From: Azospirillaceae bacterium
Lineage (GTDB): Bacteria > Pseudomonadota > Alphaproteobacteria > Azospirillales > Azospirillaceae
DNA length: 64,000 bases
Direction of reading: 5' to 3'
Assembly (NCBI GenBank): GCA_031291675.1
Contig: JARLIO010000007.1
Location: forward strand, 1 to 64,000
Positions 1-9,390 of the stretch are shown one piece after another (position 1 is the stretch's first letter; every line of letters starts with the position of its first letter). Both the position numbers and the translations under genes were made by a program. The notes under the pieces are model-generated. The model was not told where the DNA came from. It did not search any database and saw only the letters and a program-made list of their open reading frames with translations.

Positions 1-219
1 TCGGCTGGGACCTTCCACCTTCAGGACGGCGTCGGTTCCCGCGTGAATTTTCGAGGCTCAATAGGTTCACTTACGTTACGGCCTGCACCCCCCTGTTCTA
101 CGCTTGGCGGCCGTCGTCACCGACGGACGCGCCCAAGAACGCGGTTCCGTACCCTGTCGCTACCAGCGCACGGGCGGGATTCTTCACCCGCTTGAAACAC
201 GCGCCTTTCCCTGGCGCAC
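1..219 (-). mobile_element. Group II intron, 5' portion (truncated by window edge)
   Basis: Read on the minus strand, the sequence from 219 downward starts GTGCGCC, which fits the GUGYG 5' end of bacterial group II introns, and then folds like domain I. A stem GCGCC/GGCGC uses 201-205 with 213-217, and a second stem uses 174-178 with 187-191. A perfect six-base-pair hairpin at 111-126 is capped by a GNRA (GTGA) loop and enclosed by a CTTGG/CCAAG stem (103-107 with 133-137). These nested stems are seen directly; the family assignment is inference from the start motif and fold. The maturase gene and domains V-VI would lie left of the window. Short open frames over this stretch are judged non-coding. 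Confidence 0.6.
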
Positions 220-376
220 CCCAGACCCCATTGTTTTTGTCAAAATAGAGGGGGATTCGGGGTTCACCCCGAGCGGGTGCAGGCGGCAGCCCGCGGGCCG
301 GCAGCCAAAATGAGAACTGCTGGTCCAATGCCCATCCGTGTCATGATCGCCGGGGAATCCGCCCGGTGCCGCCGTC

Positions 377-2056
377 ATGCCCGATCCCGTCCGCCGTCCC
401 GCCGCCCGCCCTGCGACACGCATCGCCCCCGACCGCGTCGCCGACCCGGTCCGGACCGCGTCGCCGGGCCTCGCCCTGGTGATCGGTCCCGACAGTGGCC
501 GGGACCTCGCAGCCCTCGCCGCGGCGGGGTTCGCTGTCGTCGTCGCCGGCGAGATGACGCCCACGCCGGTGGGCGGGCTCGTACGCCAGATCGACGACAT
601 GCTACCCGATCTGGTCCAGGTACAACGCCTCGGTCTGACCTTCGAACGGATCAGCCTGGGCCCCGCCTGGCGCCAGGTGCCGCCGCCGTCGCGCGGCCGG
701 GCGTTTCGCCGCCTTGCCGTTCTGCTGAAACCGGGCGGGGTGCTGCGAGTAACCACGGGCCCTGCCAGCCCGCACCAAACCCGCCCGAGCTGGCCGGCCC
801 CGCTGGCCGAGATCGAGGCCCTGGCGCGCAGCCATGGCCTGGTCGCGCTGCCCCCGACCGGGCCTGCCGCCGCACCGGGGATCGGCGAGGCGGCGGGCGA
901 GGCGACAGGCACCAGCGTGAGCCTGCGCGCGCCCGACGACGCCACGGCGGCACTGCCGCTGTTGCGCGCCCTGATCCTCCATGACGACAAATCCTCGACC
1001 TACAAGCTGGCCCTGTTGCGCAGCCTGGCCCGAATCGCCGAGGCGACACCGTTCCTCGCGACCGACGCGCTCGACGGCGACGCGGTGCAGGTGCCGCTCG
1101 GGCTGGTGGCGCTCAACTGGCTGCGCCAATATGTGCCGCTGGTGACGGCCGGCCTGCCCCAGCGTCCCGGCCGCACGGGTCTGCGCTTCGCCAAGACTGG
1201 CTTCCACGCCCTGGTCGCGCAGGGCGTTCCGGCCACAGCGCTGCGTCTGGGGATGCGTTTTGCCGGCAGCGCCGGCATGGCGCTGGTCCAATCCCTCGCC
1301 GCGGCCCGGACCACCATCACGACAATGCCCGTCGCCTATCTCCGGATCCCCGATACCGGGGAACCGCTGTTGATCGCGGCGCCGCGCGGCGCCCCGCGCA
1401 GCCGTGGCGATGTTGTGGTTACCCCGGAACTGCTGGCGGCCTTCGGGACATTGCAGATCCCCGGACCGATCTGGCGCGCCCTGCAGCGGCTCGGCCCCTG
1501 GATCGACGCCGTGCTGGTCGGCGAGTGGGCGCGTCTGGTCCAACATTATGGCGACCGCCTCGGTCTTGCCATCCCGCCGGGGCTGGTGGCAAAGACCTTG
1601 CTCTGGAGCGACCCACTCCACGACACCCACCTGGCCCGCACCACCGCGGCACGTCTGCTGGCGGCGGGCACACCGCTGCACTGCGTATGGACCGGGTGCC
1701 GGCTCAAGGCCGAAACCCTCGACATCGACCATTGCCTGCCCTGGTCGATCTGGCCGTGCGAGGATCTGTGGAACCTGGTGCCGGCCAGCCCCCGGGTCAA
1801 TCGCGACCTGAAACGGGGCCGCCTGCCCGCGGCCGCGACCCTGGCCGCGGCTCGACCGGCGATCATCGCCTGGTGGCAGGCCGCCTGGGATGCCGACCCG
1901 CTCCTGGCACAACGGTTCGCGATCGAAGCCGCGGCGGCCCTGCCGACCGGTGGCCGCACCGCGACAGAGGCCGTATTTGCCGGACTGGAATGGCGGCAGT
2001 GGCAGTTGCAGCGTGATCTGCACCTGCCACTGTGGCACGGGCCCCGGGGCGGCTAG
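377..2056 (+). CDS. HNH endonuclease with N-terminal methyltransferase-like domain
   Basis: This is a 559-residue soluble protein. The N-terminal part (about residues 30-130) resembles a class I SAM-methyltransferase fold: a glycine-containing first strand (LVIGPDSGRDLAALAAAGF) and a late RLAVLLKPGGVLRV segment, without a clear catalytic motif IV. The middle contains a conserved-looking DDKSSTYKLALLRSLARI helix. The C-terminal third (about residues 436-485) is an HNH nuclease core, with CVWTGC, the DIDHCLPWS motif, LWNLVP and a downstream N-x-D-x-K. Such fusions occur as stand-alone genes and could act in DNA defence or in a mobile element, but the substrate is unknown. It reads away from the intron end at 219. 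The ribosome-binding site before the ATG is weak, so the start is moderately certain. Confidence 0.75.
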   Translation: MPDPVRRPAARPATRIAPDRVADPVRTASPGLALVIGPDSGRDLAALAAAGFAVVVAGEMTPTPVGGLVRQIDDMLPDLVQVQRLGLTFERISLGPAWRQVPPPSRGRAFRRLAVLLKPGGVLRVTTGPASPHQTRPSWPAPLAEIEALARSHGLVALPPTGPAAAPGIGEAAGEATGTSVSLRAPDDATAALPLLRALILHDDKSSTYKLALLRSLARIAEATPFLATDALDGDAVQVPLGLVALNWLRQYVPLVTAGLPQRPGRTGLRFAKTGFHALVAQGVPATALRLGMRFAGSAGMALVQSLAAARTTITTMPVAYLRIPDTGEPLLIAAPRGAPRSRGDVVVTPELLAAFGTLQIPGPIWRALQRLGPWIDAVLVGEWARLVQHYGDRLGLAIPPGLVAKTLLWSDPLHDTHLARTTAARLLAAGTPLHCVWTGCRLKAETLDIDHCLPWSIWPCEDLWNLVPASPRVNRDLKRGRLPAAATLAAARPAIIAWWQAAWDADPLLAQRFAIEAAAALPTGGRTATEAVFAGLEWRQWQLQRDLHLPLWHGPRGG

Positions 2057-2100
2057 CCCGGCTTGATGGCCCGGGCACCGTGTGTGAACAGCCGACGGCG

Positions 2101-3594
2101 TCAGCGCGCGACCAGATCGACGCTTTCAATCCGGGGATCGCCGGTGTCCGTGCCGCTCGGCACCAGCACCAAGGTCGGTTCCTCGTTCAGGCCCAGTTGC
2201 GCCAGGGTCGCCATAAGTTCGGTGACTTCGAAACTGGCCTCCTGCTCAGCCATGCCCTCGTGTCCGGCATGACCATGACCTTCCGTGCCAAAGAAACCGA
2301 CATTGTCGACAAAGTGCGCGTCGTCCGTGCCGGTGTCATAGCGCTTGTTCAGATAAACATCGATATTGGCGTCCGTTGCGCCGTGAACACTGAGACCCCT
2401 GAACGAAACATAAAGCTTGACGCCCGACCCCATGTCTTTCAGCCGTTCCATGAACGAAGTATTCTTTGAATCGGCGGGCCGGTCGAGATTGACGATGATT
2501 CGCGTGTCGTTCAAACTTGTCGTTGCCAGCGACGCCGTCGCCAACGTGATCCCGGTGAGGCGCCGGGGAGTGCCCGCCACCAGGCTCTGCGGTTTTGGCG
2601 GAACCGGGAGCACATCGTAGGCGTAGCCCAGACTGGCAATATCGAGCACGTCGCCGATCCGCGGCGTGACCCTGTCGCCCTCACCATTGACAAAAACATA
2701 GGTCCGCGCTTCCCAGGCCGGGTCGCTGGGATTCTGTCCACCGGCCTTGTTCCAGCCGGCCCAGACCCGGTCGACATTGCAATGATGCAGCCAGAAAATG
2801 GGATCACCGGCCGCCGTCGTCACCGCCCCCATCCCCGTCTCGTTGCCGGTGAAATCGTGAACCGAGCCATGGAGACCGGACTCAAGCAATTTACAGAAGC
2901 CATAGTTTCCGCTGTAGTCGGGCTCATTCATCGAATTCAAATTGAGCGCCGCCGGCGGGTGCTTCACCGTTCCCCCCGTGGTGATGGATTGCCCGAGATT
3001 GACCCAGGAATTGCGCGTCTCGCGAAACAACGCCCCGAATTTCGGGTCGACCGACGATGGCCGGCGAAACTCTTCCGGCAATGTCTGCGCGTCGGGATTG
3101 GTATAATCCCAGTAAGGCAGGGCGAAGGCGGGTTCACCGGAAACGCTGGCGATGATCGCCTCGAAATACCAGACATACATGCGATGCCAGGGCAGGAAAT
3201 CATCATTGCGCGTCGAATAGTGCGGCTGGCAGGTGGCCCACATCTCGCCCGCCAGGATCGCATGGGGAACGGTCGCGCCGGCGCCATAGACCTCGTTGAT
3301 CGCTTGTTGGCGCGCGACATCCGGCCCCAGCTTGTCGGCCCCGGGCAGGGAGTGGGTATACCACTGGAACTGCCAGGACCGCGGATCACCCTTCCATTTC
3401 TGATCCCATTCCATCATGGTTTTAACGGCGCCGGCATAGATGCCGAGCATTTCCTTGCCTTCCTTGGAATGGGCTGAAGAACGCACCCGCGGCGGCGTGG
3501 CGGCCCGAGCCCGGTGGCCCCCGCCCGACAATAAACCAACGCCCAGCCCGGCGGCACCGCCGGCAATGACGGCGCGACGCGAGAATTCCATCAT
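2101..3594 (-). CDS. Tat-exported tyrosinase (type 3 copper oxidase)
   Basis: The 497-residue protein begins MMEFSRRAVIAGG, a twin-arginine signal, so it is probably folded with copper in the cytoplasm and exported. CuA ligands appear as H81 (QWYTHS), H125 (CQPHY) and H137 (FLPWHRMY). CuB ligands are H242 and H246 (GLHGSVHD) and H270 or H271 (FWLHHCNVDRVW). A C-terminal beta-sandwich of about 150 residues resembles the capping domain of plant and bacterial polyphenol oxidases. The family oxidises phenols or catechols to quinones. The ATG at 3594 is preferred because it follows an AAAGGGG site and puts the twin arginines near the N-terminus; the frame stays open upstream. The gene converges on the HNH gene with a 44-base gap. 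The natural substrate is not deducible. Confidence 0.9.
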   Translation of the reverse strand: MMEFSRRAVIAGGAAGLGVGLLSGGGHRARAATPPRVRSSAHSKEGKEMLGIYAGAVKTMMEWDQKWKGDPRSWQFQWYTHSLPGADKLGPDVARQQAINEVYGAGATVPHAILAGEMWATCQPHYSTRNDDFLPWHRMYVWYFEAIIASVSGEPAFALPYWDYTNPDAQTLPEEFRRPSSVDPKFGALFRETRNSWVNLGQSITTGGTVKHPPAALNLNSMNEPDYSGNYGFCKLLESGLHGSVHDFTGNETGMGAVTTAAGDPIFWLHHCNVDRVWAGWNKAGGQNPSDPAWEARTYVFVNGEGDRVTPRIGDVLDIASLGYAYDVLPVPPKPQSLVAGTPRRLTGITLATASLATTSLNDTRIIVNLDRPADSKNTSFMERLKDMGSGVKLYVSFRGLSVHGATDANIDVYLNKRYDTGTDDAHFVDNVGFFGTEGHGHAGHEGMAEQEASFEVTELMATLAQLGLNEEPTLVLVPSGTDTGDPRIESVDLVAR

Positions 3595-4017
3595 GATCGG
3601 CCCCTTTGCTGCGGCATCGAAATGAATGCCGGTCGGACCGATCATCGTTTAAAGAAAAAATAAAAGCAATTATTGCACCAATGCCATTCTATTGTATGCG
3701 ATTGACTTACACAATTCCGTCTTCAGCGCGGCGAAAACGCCTGAATACAATAGTATTTACTTTGCCACCATAGAACGACTAGCACTATCTATCCGATCCT
3801 ATACCGAGAACTCTATTCCACGACACAAGACGCGAGAAGCGCCATCACAAAACAGCACAGCGTTTCGTGGTTAACCAGAATGGCATGTCGTCAAACATGG
3901 CATCGCGCCGGTCCTGGAGCCCTCCCGCTCCCCCGCCGCTCCGACGCCGCGAGGCGTCCCGGCATGGCCCCGAATCGACAAGATCGCGCGCCGCCCGAGC
4001 AACGAAGATGCGGCGAT
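3595..4017. other. Intergenic, AT-rich, upstream of tyrosinase
   Basis: About the first 280 bases are clearly AT-richer than the flanking genes and probably carry the tyrosinase promoter, although no convincing -35/-10 pair was found. A 60-codon open frame at 3692-3874 has no ribosome-binding site and no recognisable product. The last 100 or so bases return to normal composition and precede the end of the amidase gene. Confidence 0.5.
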
Positions 4018-5409
4018 TCACCCCGGCCGGCGCGGCCAGGTCGTGACGCCGCCGGTCCAGGTCTCGAAGGCCCGGGCCAGCCGCAGCACCCGCAGATCAT
4101 CATGGCGCGGACCGACGATCTGCACGCCGATCGGCAGGCCGGACACGGAAAACCCGCCATTGATCGACGCCGCCGGCTGCTCCGACATGTTCCAGGGCAC
4201 GGTGAAGGCGATGTGCTCGAACGGCCGGGCCGGGTCGTTGGTCGGTGACGCCCAGTCGGCGGGATAGCAGACGATCGGGTTGGTCGGCGACAGCACCGCG
4301 TCGACGTGTTGGAACAGCCGCCCGCAGGCACGCCGCATCGCCAGGGTCTGATTGAACCCCGCGGCGGCGCGAACCCCGGTGATCGCCGCCCCGCCCTCGG
4401 CCCAATCCCGGATAAAGGGCAGGATCAGCGCCCGGCGCGCCGGATCGAGGGCGCCGATCTCGCCCCAGAATTTGGCCCGCCAGAAATCATCCAGGCCATC
4501 CAGCATGGCCCGGGTCAGCACCGGTCCGACCGGCTCGATGATCGCACCGGCGGCGGCGAAGCGGTCCGCGGCGGCGATGACGACGTCGCGCACCGCCGCC
4601 TCAACCGGCAGACCACAGCCGGCGTCGAGCATCAGGCCGATCCGCAAGCCCCGCACATCGACCGCCAGATCCAGCCAGTCGATGCTGTTGGGCGGCAGGC
4701 TGGTGTCATCGCGGGGATCGGGCCGCGTCAAGGTCGCCATCGCCCGGGCGGCATCCTCGACAGTGCGGGTCATCGGGCCGGCGCAGCGACCGACATAATA
4801 GGGATCGATCGGGATCCGGCCGAGGCTGGGCTTGAAACCGAACACCCCGGTCCAGCCGGCGGGCAGGCGCACCGAGCCACCGATATCGGTGCCGATATGC
4901 AGCGGCCCATAGCCCGCCGCAGCCGCAGCCGCGGCCCCGGCGCTCGAGCCTCCGGGATTGCAGGTCGGATTCCAGGGATTGCGGCTCAAGGCGTGGAAGC
5001 TGGAGAGCCCGGAAGACAGCATGCCATAGTCGGGACAGGTGGTTTTGGCAAAGATCACCGCACCGTCTTCCCGCAACCGCGCCGCGATCGGGGCATCGGC
5101 CGCGGCCGGCACCGGGTCGACGGCGCGGGTCCCCATCGGCACCGGGACGCCCCGGGTCGCGATCAGCTCCTTCAGGCTCACCGGGACCCCGTCGAGCGGC
5201 CCCTGCGGCGCCCCCCGGGCCCAACGCTCGGTCGAGGCTTTGGCCATGGCCCGGGCGCCATCGGGATCATAGGCATAGAGCGCGTGAATCACCGGTTCCC
5301 ATGCCGCAATATGATCTTCCAGGGCCAGCCAATATTCCAGCGGCGACAGGGTCCGGGCCCGGTAGCGCTCGAGCAGCTGTTTCAGCGTCAAACCCGTCAA
5401 TTCGGTCAT
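4018..5409 (-). CDS. Amidase (amidase signature family)
   Basis: The 463-residue amidase carries the Ser-cisSer-Lys catalytic set of the family: K80 (PVSLKEL), S155 (NPGGSSAG) and S179 (GTDIGGSVRLPAG). It hydrolyses a carboxylic amide to acid and ammonia; the true substrate could be a peptide amide or a short amide-bearing compound. The start codon overlaps the stop of the upstream ATPase gene as ATGA, which fixes the start at 5409 although the frame is open further upstream. It is the last gene of the peptide-transporter operon, so it probably acts in the cytoplasm on what the transporter imports. No signal peptide is seen. Confidence 0.9.
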   Translation of the reverse strand: MTELTGLTLKQLLERYRARTLSPLEYWLALEDHIAAWEPVIHALYAYDPDGARAMAKASTERWARGAPQGPLDGVPVSLKELIATRGVPVPMGTRAVDPVPAAADAPIAARLREDGAVIFAKTTCPDYGMLSSGLSSFHALSRNPWNPTCNPGGSSAGAAAAAAAGYGPLHIGTDIGGSVRLPAGWTGVFGFKPSLGRIPIDPYYVGRCAGPMTRTVEDAARAMATLTRPDPRDDTSLPPNSIDWLDLAVDVRGLRIGLMLDAGCGLPVEAAVRDVVIAAADRFAAAGAIIEPVGPVLTRAMLDGLDDFWRAKFWGEIGALDPARRALILPFIRDWAEGGAAITGVRAAAGFNQTLAMRRACGRLFQHVDAVLSPTNPIVCYPADWASPTNDPARPFEHIAFTVPWNMSEQPAASINGGFSVSGLPIGVQIVGPRHDDLRVLRLARAFETWTGGVTTWPRRPG

Positions 5410-6440
5410 GGGACAAACTCCGCGTCCGGTTGCGTCGGGCGAGAGAACGCCGCCCGCATCGTTTCGGCATGGTGGCAGGCGACATCGCGCCCGGGAACCA
5501 GAGTGCGCAATTCGGGTCGCTCGATCCGGCAACGGTCGGTCACCAGCGGACAACGCGGCGCAAAGGCGCAGGCCGGCGACGGCACGCCCACCGCCGGCGG
5601 CGACAACGACCGGGTTTGGGGCTGGGAACGGTGCGGCGGCGGACCGATCCGCGCAATATCCGGTTCGGCCTCGAGCAGCAGCCGGGTATAGGGGTGGTGC
5701 GGATGCTCGAACACCGCGTGGGCCGGCCCGCTTTCCACCAGCCGGCCGCGATACATCACGCCGATCCGGTCGGCGATGCAATCGACAGCGCCGAGATTGT
5801 GGCTGATGAACAAAAAGGTCACGCCCCGTGTCTCGCGCAGATCCAGCAGAAGATTGAGGACCTGGGCCTGGACCGATAGATCGAGCGCCGACACCGCCTC
5901 ATCCGCAACCACCAGCCTGGGTTCGGTGATCAGGGCACGGGCGATCGCGATGCGCTGACGCTGTCCGCCCGAGAACTGATGGGGATAGAGGGTGGCGGCA
6001 TCGCGATGAAGACCGACGCTGTCCAACATTGCCGCGACGCGCTCCCGCTGCTCGTCGCGGCTGGGCCTTGTCTCCAGCACATGCAGCGGCTCAGCGACAA
6101 TCCGCTCGACGGTCTGACGTGGATCCAGCGAACCGAAGGGATCCTGGAACACCATCTGGAACGCGCGGCGCTTACGCTTCAGGGCCGCGGCGCTCAGGGC
6201 AAACAGATCCTCGCCATCAAAGCGCACCGTGCCGGCGCTGGGGCGATCGAGCGCCATCACCAGGCGCGCCAGCGTGGATTTGCCACAACCGCTTTCGCCG
6301 ACAAGGCCGAAGATCGTGCCGGCGTCGATGCTCAGCGAGACATTGTCGAGCGCGCGCAGCGCCGGCCCCCGGCCAAAGCCGGCGCGACCGGCGTAGTCGT
6401 GGGTCATGCCACGGATTTCCAGCAGCGGGGCCGCGGTCAT
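5406..6440 (-). CDS. Peptide ABC transporter ATP-binding protein (DppF/OppF type)
   Basis: This 344-residue ABC ATPase has Walker A GESGCGKST, signature FSGGQRQRIAIA, Walker B LVVADEAVSALD and the H-loop ISHNL. The C-terminal extension ending near CAFAPRCPLVTDRC is the oligopeptide-transporter C-terminal domain, whose spaced cysteines can bind a 4Fe-4S cluster in this family. It would pair with the adjacent DppD-like ATPase to energise peptide import. The start at 6440 overlaps the preceding gene's stop by four bases, and the stop overlaps the amidase start in the same way, indicating tight translational coupling. Confidence 0.93.
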   Translation of the reverse strand: MTAAPLLEIRGMTHDYAGRAGFGRGPALRALDNVSLSIDAGTIFGLVGESGCGKSTLARLVMALDRPSAGTVRFDGEDLFALSAAALKRKRRAFQMVFQDPFGSLDPRQTVERIVAEPLHVLETRPSRDEQRERVAAMLDSVGLHRDAATLYPHQFSGGQRQRIAIARALITEPRLVVADEAVSALDLSVQAQVLNLLLDLRETRGVTFLFISHNLGAVDCIADRIGVMYRGRLVESGPAHAVFEHPHHPYTRLLLEAEPDIARIGPPPHRSQPQTRSLSPPAVGVPSPACAFAPRCPLVTDRCRIERPELRTLVPGRDVACHHAETMRAAFSRPTQPDAEFVP

Positions 6441-7477
6441 AGCGGCATAACCCGGTCTGGTTCGGGCCGGTCCGGTTCGGCCGCGTCCAATTGGGCATGG
6501 AGGCAGCGAACCCCGCGCCCGCCGTCGCTGCCGAACAGACGCCAGGCCGGGGTTGCCTCGCGACACGCCCCGGTCTGCCGCGCGCAACGACCGGCGAAAC
6601 GGCAGCCGGCTGGCATGTCGGCAAATCCCGGCACGGTGCCGGGGATCGTCGCCAGCCGGGATCCCGGTCCCGATCCGACGCCGGGACGGCGCCGCGGCAT
6701 CGCGGCCAGCAACCCGGTCGTGTAGGGATGGCGCGGGTCGCGCAGCAGCGCCACGGTCGGTCCGGCCTCCATCCCGGTTCCGGCATACATCACGATCGTG
6801 CGATGCGCGGCGCGGGCGATCACGCCCAGGTCATGGCTGATAATGATCAGCGCCATGCCCCGCTCCCGCACCAGCTCGTCAAGGATGTCGAGGATTTCCG
6901 CCTGGACCGTGACGTCGAGCGCCGTCGTCGGCTCGTCGGCGATCATCAGATCGGGCTGCAGCGCCAGCGCGATCGCGATTCCGACGCGTTGGCGCTGACC
7001 GCCCGACATCTCGTGCGGATAGCTCGCGGCACGCCGCTTCGCGTCGGGAATCCGCACCTGGTCCAGCAGATCGATCGCCGCGCGCCGCGCCACGGCGCGG
7101 GCCACGCCGCGATGCCAGATGATGCCCTCGGCGATCTGGTCGCCGATCCGCATCGCCGGATTGAGGGCGGTCATCGGTTCCTGAAAGATCATGCCGATGC
7201 GCCGGCCGCGAATCCGGCACCAGGCGGACTCCGGCAACGTCAGCAACTGCCGGCCGTTCAGCGCGATAGTCCCGGCGGCGCGCGCGGTCGGCGGCAGCAG
7301 CCCCATGATCGCCAGCGACAGCATCGACTTGCCCGAACCCGATTCACCGACGATCCCCAGCGTCGCCCCTTTGTCCAGCGTCAGGCTGACATCGCTGAGG
7401 ATCGGCACCGGCGCCGCCCCCGGCGGCATCATCGTGACCGAAAGATTGTCGATTTGCAGCAACGGCATCGTGGTCAT
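6437..7477 (-). CDS. Peptide ABC transporter ATP-binding protein (DppD/OppD type)
   Basis: The 346-residue ABC ATPase has Walker [10 protein letters not shown], signature [12 protein letters not shown], Walker [13 protein letters not shown] and an H-loop histidine in ISHDLGV. A cysteine-bearing C-terminal region ([14 protein letters not shown]) is typical of OppD/DppD proteins. It is the first of two adjacent ATPase genes and should form a heterodimer with the next one, docking on the two permeases upstream. Its start overlaps the permease stop as ATGA. The Walker A ends KSM rather than KST, a minor variation. Confidence 0.93.
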   Translation of the reverse strand: MTTMPLLQIDNLSVTMMPPGAAPVPILSDVSLTLDKGATLGIVGESGSGKSMLSLAIMGLLPPTARAAGTIALNGRQLLTLPESAWCRIRGRRIGMIFQEPMTALNPAMRIGDQIAEGIIWHRGVARAVARRAAIDLLDQVRIPDAKRRAASYPHEMSGGQRQRVGIAIALALQPDLMIADEPTTALDVTVQAEILDILDELVRERGMALIIISHDLGVIARAAHRTIVMYAGTGMEAGPTVALLRDPRHPYTTGLLAAMPRRRPGVGSGPGSRLATIPGTVPGFADMPAGCRFAGRCARQTGACREATPAWRLFGSDGGRGVRCLHAQLDAAEPDRPEPDRVMPL

Positions 7478-8427
7478 GGCGCCCCGCGATCCGGCGTTTG
7501 CGGGGGTTCCAACGCCGGCAGGGACAGGCCGCGCCGCCCGCCCGCCCGCGGATCAAGCAGATCACGCAAACCGTCACCCAGCAGATTGAAGCCGAGGACC
7601 GTCACCACGATCGCGCAACCGGGAACGATCGCCAGCCAGGGCGCCACGCCGAGATAGGTCTGGGCGTCGGCCAGCATCCGCCCCCAGGTCGGCGTCGGCG
7701 GCGGCATGCCCAGGCCCAGGAAGCTCAATCCCGCCTCGGTCAGGATCGCCAGACCAAGCTGGATCGCGACCTGGACGATGATCGGGTTGGCGATGTTCGG
7801 CAAGACATGCTCGATCGTGATCAGGGTTGCCCCTTTGCCGGCACCGCGCGCGGCCAGGATGTAGTCACGCGCCCAGATCTGCCGCGCGGCACTCCCGGTG
7901 ACGCGGGCGAACACCGGCACCATGAAGACCGCGATCGCCACGATCGCGCCCCGGCGCCCGGGCCCGAGGAAGGCATCCAGCATCATCGCCGATAGAATCG
8001 GCGGAACGGCGAACAGCACATCGCAACCCCGCATCAGCGCCGCTTCGATCAGGCCGCGCCGCGCGGCGCCGGCCACACCGGCCAGGGTGCCGATCGCGGT
8101 CCCGATCGCGACCGCGCTCGCGGCGATCGACAGCGAATTCCAGGCCCCGGCCATCAGCATCGACAGAACGTCGCGCCCGAATTGATCGGTACCGAGCAGA
8201 CCGCGTGCCAGCGGCGCCTGAAGCCGGAACGCGATCTGCATCCGCGCCGGGGACACCGGCGTCCAGACCAGCGACAACAAGGCGATTGCCGCCAGCGCAA
8301 CGGTGATCAGCGCACCGAGAGCCAGCGGTGGATGGCGCAACCAGACACGCGACGCCGGGGCGCGGTGCCCCGCGCGGTCAGCGGCGCGGCCCGCGGCCGG
8401 TTCAGACAGGGCGGCGGACCGCGGCAC
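7474..8427 (-). CDS. Peptide ABC transporter permease (DppC type)
   Basis: A 317-residue inner-membrane permease with about six hydrophobic helices. It has the N-terminal helix and TDQFGRDVLSMLMAG segment typical of DppC/OppC, and the EAA loop near ILAARGAGKGATLITIEHVL, which contacts the ATPases. A GTG at 8427, two bases after the stop of the DppB-like gene, is the most economical start: it leaves a short cytoplasmic N-terminus before the first helix (LALGALITVALAAIALLSL). Upstream in-frame ATGs would overlap the neighbour extensively. Confidence 0.88.
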   Translation of the reverse strand: MPRSAALSEPAAGRAADRAGHRAPASRVWLRHPPLALGALITVALAAIALLSLVWTPVSPARMQIAFRLQAPLARGLLGTDQFGRDVLSMLMAGAWNSLSIAASAVAIGTAIGTLAGVAGAARRGLIEAALMRGCDVLFAVPPILSAMMLDAFLGPGRRGAIVAIAVFMVPVFARVTGSAARQIWARDYILAARGAGKGATLITIEHVLPNIANPIIVQVAIQLGLAILTEAGLSFLGLGMPPPTPTWGRMLADAQTYLGVAPWLAIVPGCAIVVTVLGFNLLGDGLRDLLDPRAGGRRGLSLPALEPPQTPDRGAP

Positions 8428-8429
8428 CG

Positions 8430-9380
8430 CTATGTCGCCCGCCCGGCCAGCCGGGGATCGAGAACCAGATAGGATAGATCGACCAGGAAATTGGTGACGA
8501 TCACCGATGCGGCGAAAAACAGGACGACGTCCTGCATCACAATCAGGTCGCGCCGCGCCAGCGCCTGATAGGCGAGCTGGCCAAGACCCGGCAAACGGAA
8601 GATGTTCTCGATCAGCACCGCCCCCGCGATCAGAAAAGTGAACTGGAGCCCCAGCACGGTGACGACCGGGATCAGGGCGTTGGGCACCGCATGCCGCCAC
8701 AACACCGCGCCATGGCTCAGCCCCTTGGCCCGGGCGGTGCGCACGAAATCCTCATCAAGCACATCGAGAACCGCGGCGCGGGTCACCCGCGTCAGCACAC
8801 CGGCCTGTGGCAGCGCCAAGGCGATCGACGGCAGCACCAGCGCGCCCAACGCGGGCATAATCCCCGCCGACCATCCCGGGAAACCGCCCGACGGCATCCA
8901 GCCAAGCCGCGTCGCGAACAGGATGATCAGCAGCAGCCCGACCCAGAAAGCCGGGACGGCGATACTGAACTGCGCGAACACCGCGGCCAGATAGTCGACC
9001 GCCCGGCCCCGCCGCGCCGCGGCCATGACCCCGAGCGGAACCGCGATCGCGACCGACAGCAGGATCGCCATGACCGCGAGCGGCACCGTGACCGCCACGC
9101 GTTGCCACAGCAGGTCCGCCGCCGGGACGCCATAGGTGGTGGACAGGCCGAAATCGCCCGTGACCATGCCGCCGAGCCAGCGGCCATAACGCAGCATCAC
9201 CGGCTGGTCGAGCCCCATGGCATGGCGCAAGGCCGCCAGCGTGTCCGGCTGGGCCGACGTCCCGAGCATCACCGCGGCCGGATCGCCCGGCAGCACGTCC
9301 ATGACGACAAAGATCAGCAGCGAAACCGCCAGCAGGGTCAACAGCAAACCGCAGACGCGGCGCGACAGCACGGCGATCAT
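8430..9380 (-). CDS. Peptide ABC transporter permease (DppB type)
   Basis: A 316-residue permease with a first helix at the N-terminus (GLLLTLLAVSLLIFVVMDVL), the DVLPGDPAAVMLG segment diagnostic of DppB/OppB, and an EAA loop around FVRTARAKGLSHGAVLWRHA. It forms the translocation channel with the DppC-like subunit. The ATG at 9380 lies ten bases after the binding-protein stop and places the first helix correctly; an ATG at 9410 would overlap the preceding gene and add a polar tail. Confidence 0.9.
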   Translation of the reverse strand: MIAVLSRRVCGLLLTLLAVSLLIFVVMDVLPGDPAAVMLGTSAQPDTLAALRHAMGLDQPVMLRYGRWLGGMVTGDFGLSTTYGVPAADLLWQRVAVTVPLAVMAILLSVAIAVPLGVMAAARRGRAVDYLAAVFAQFSIAVPAFWVGLLLIILFATRLGWMPSGGFPGWSAGIMPALGALVLPSIALALPQAGVLTRVTRAAVLDVLDEDFVRTARAKGLSHGAVLWRHAVPNALIPVVTVLGLQFTFLIAGAVLIENIFRLPGLGQLAYQALARRDLIVMQDVVLFFAASVIVTNFLVDLSYLVLDPRLAGRAT

Positions 9381-9390
9381 CCCGGACGGC

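Noticed and set aside
98-328. Short open frames on both strands over 98-328
   Set aside because: The stretch folds into nested perfect stems with a GNRA loop, so it is better explained as intron RNA than as protein.
5410-5781. N-terminal extension of the amidase frame upstream to 5781
   Set aside because: It lies inside the ATPase gene, and the ATGA overlap at 5406-5409 gives the natural start; the extension shows no amidase-like sequence.
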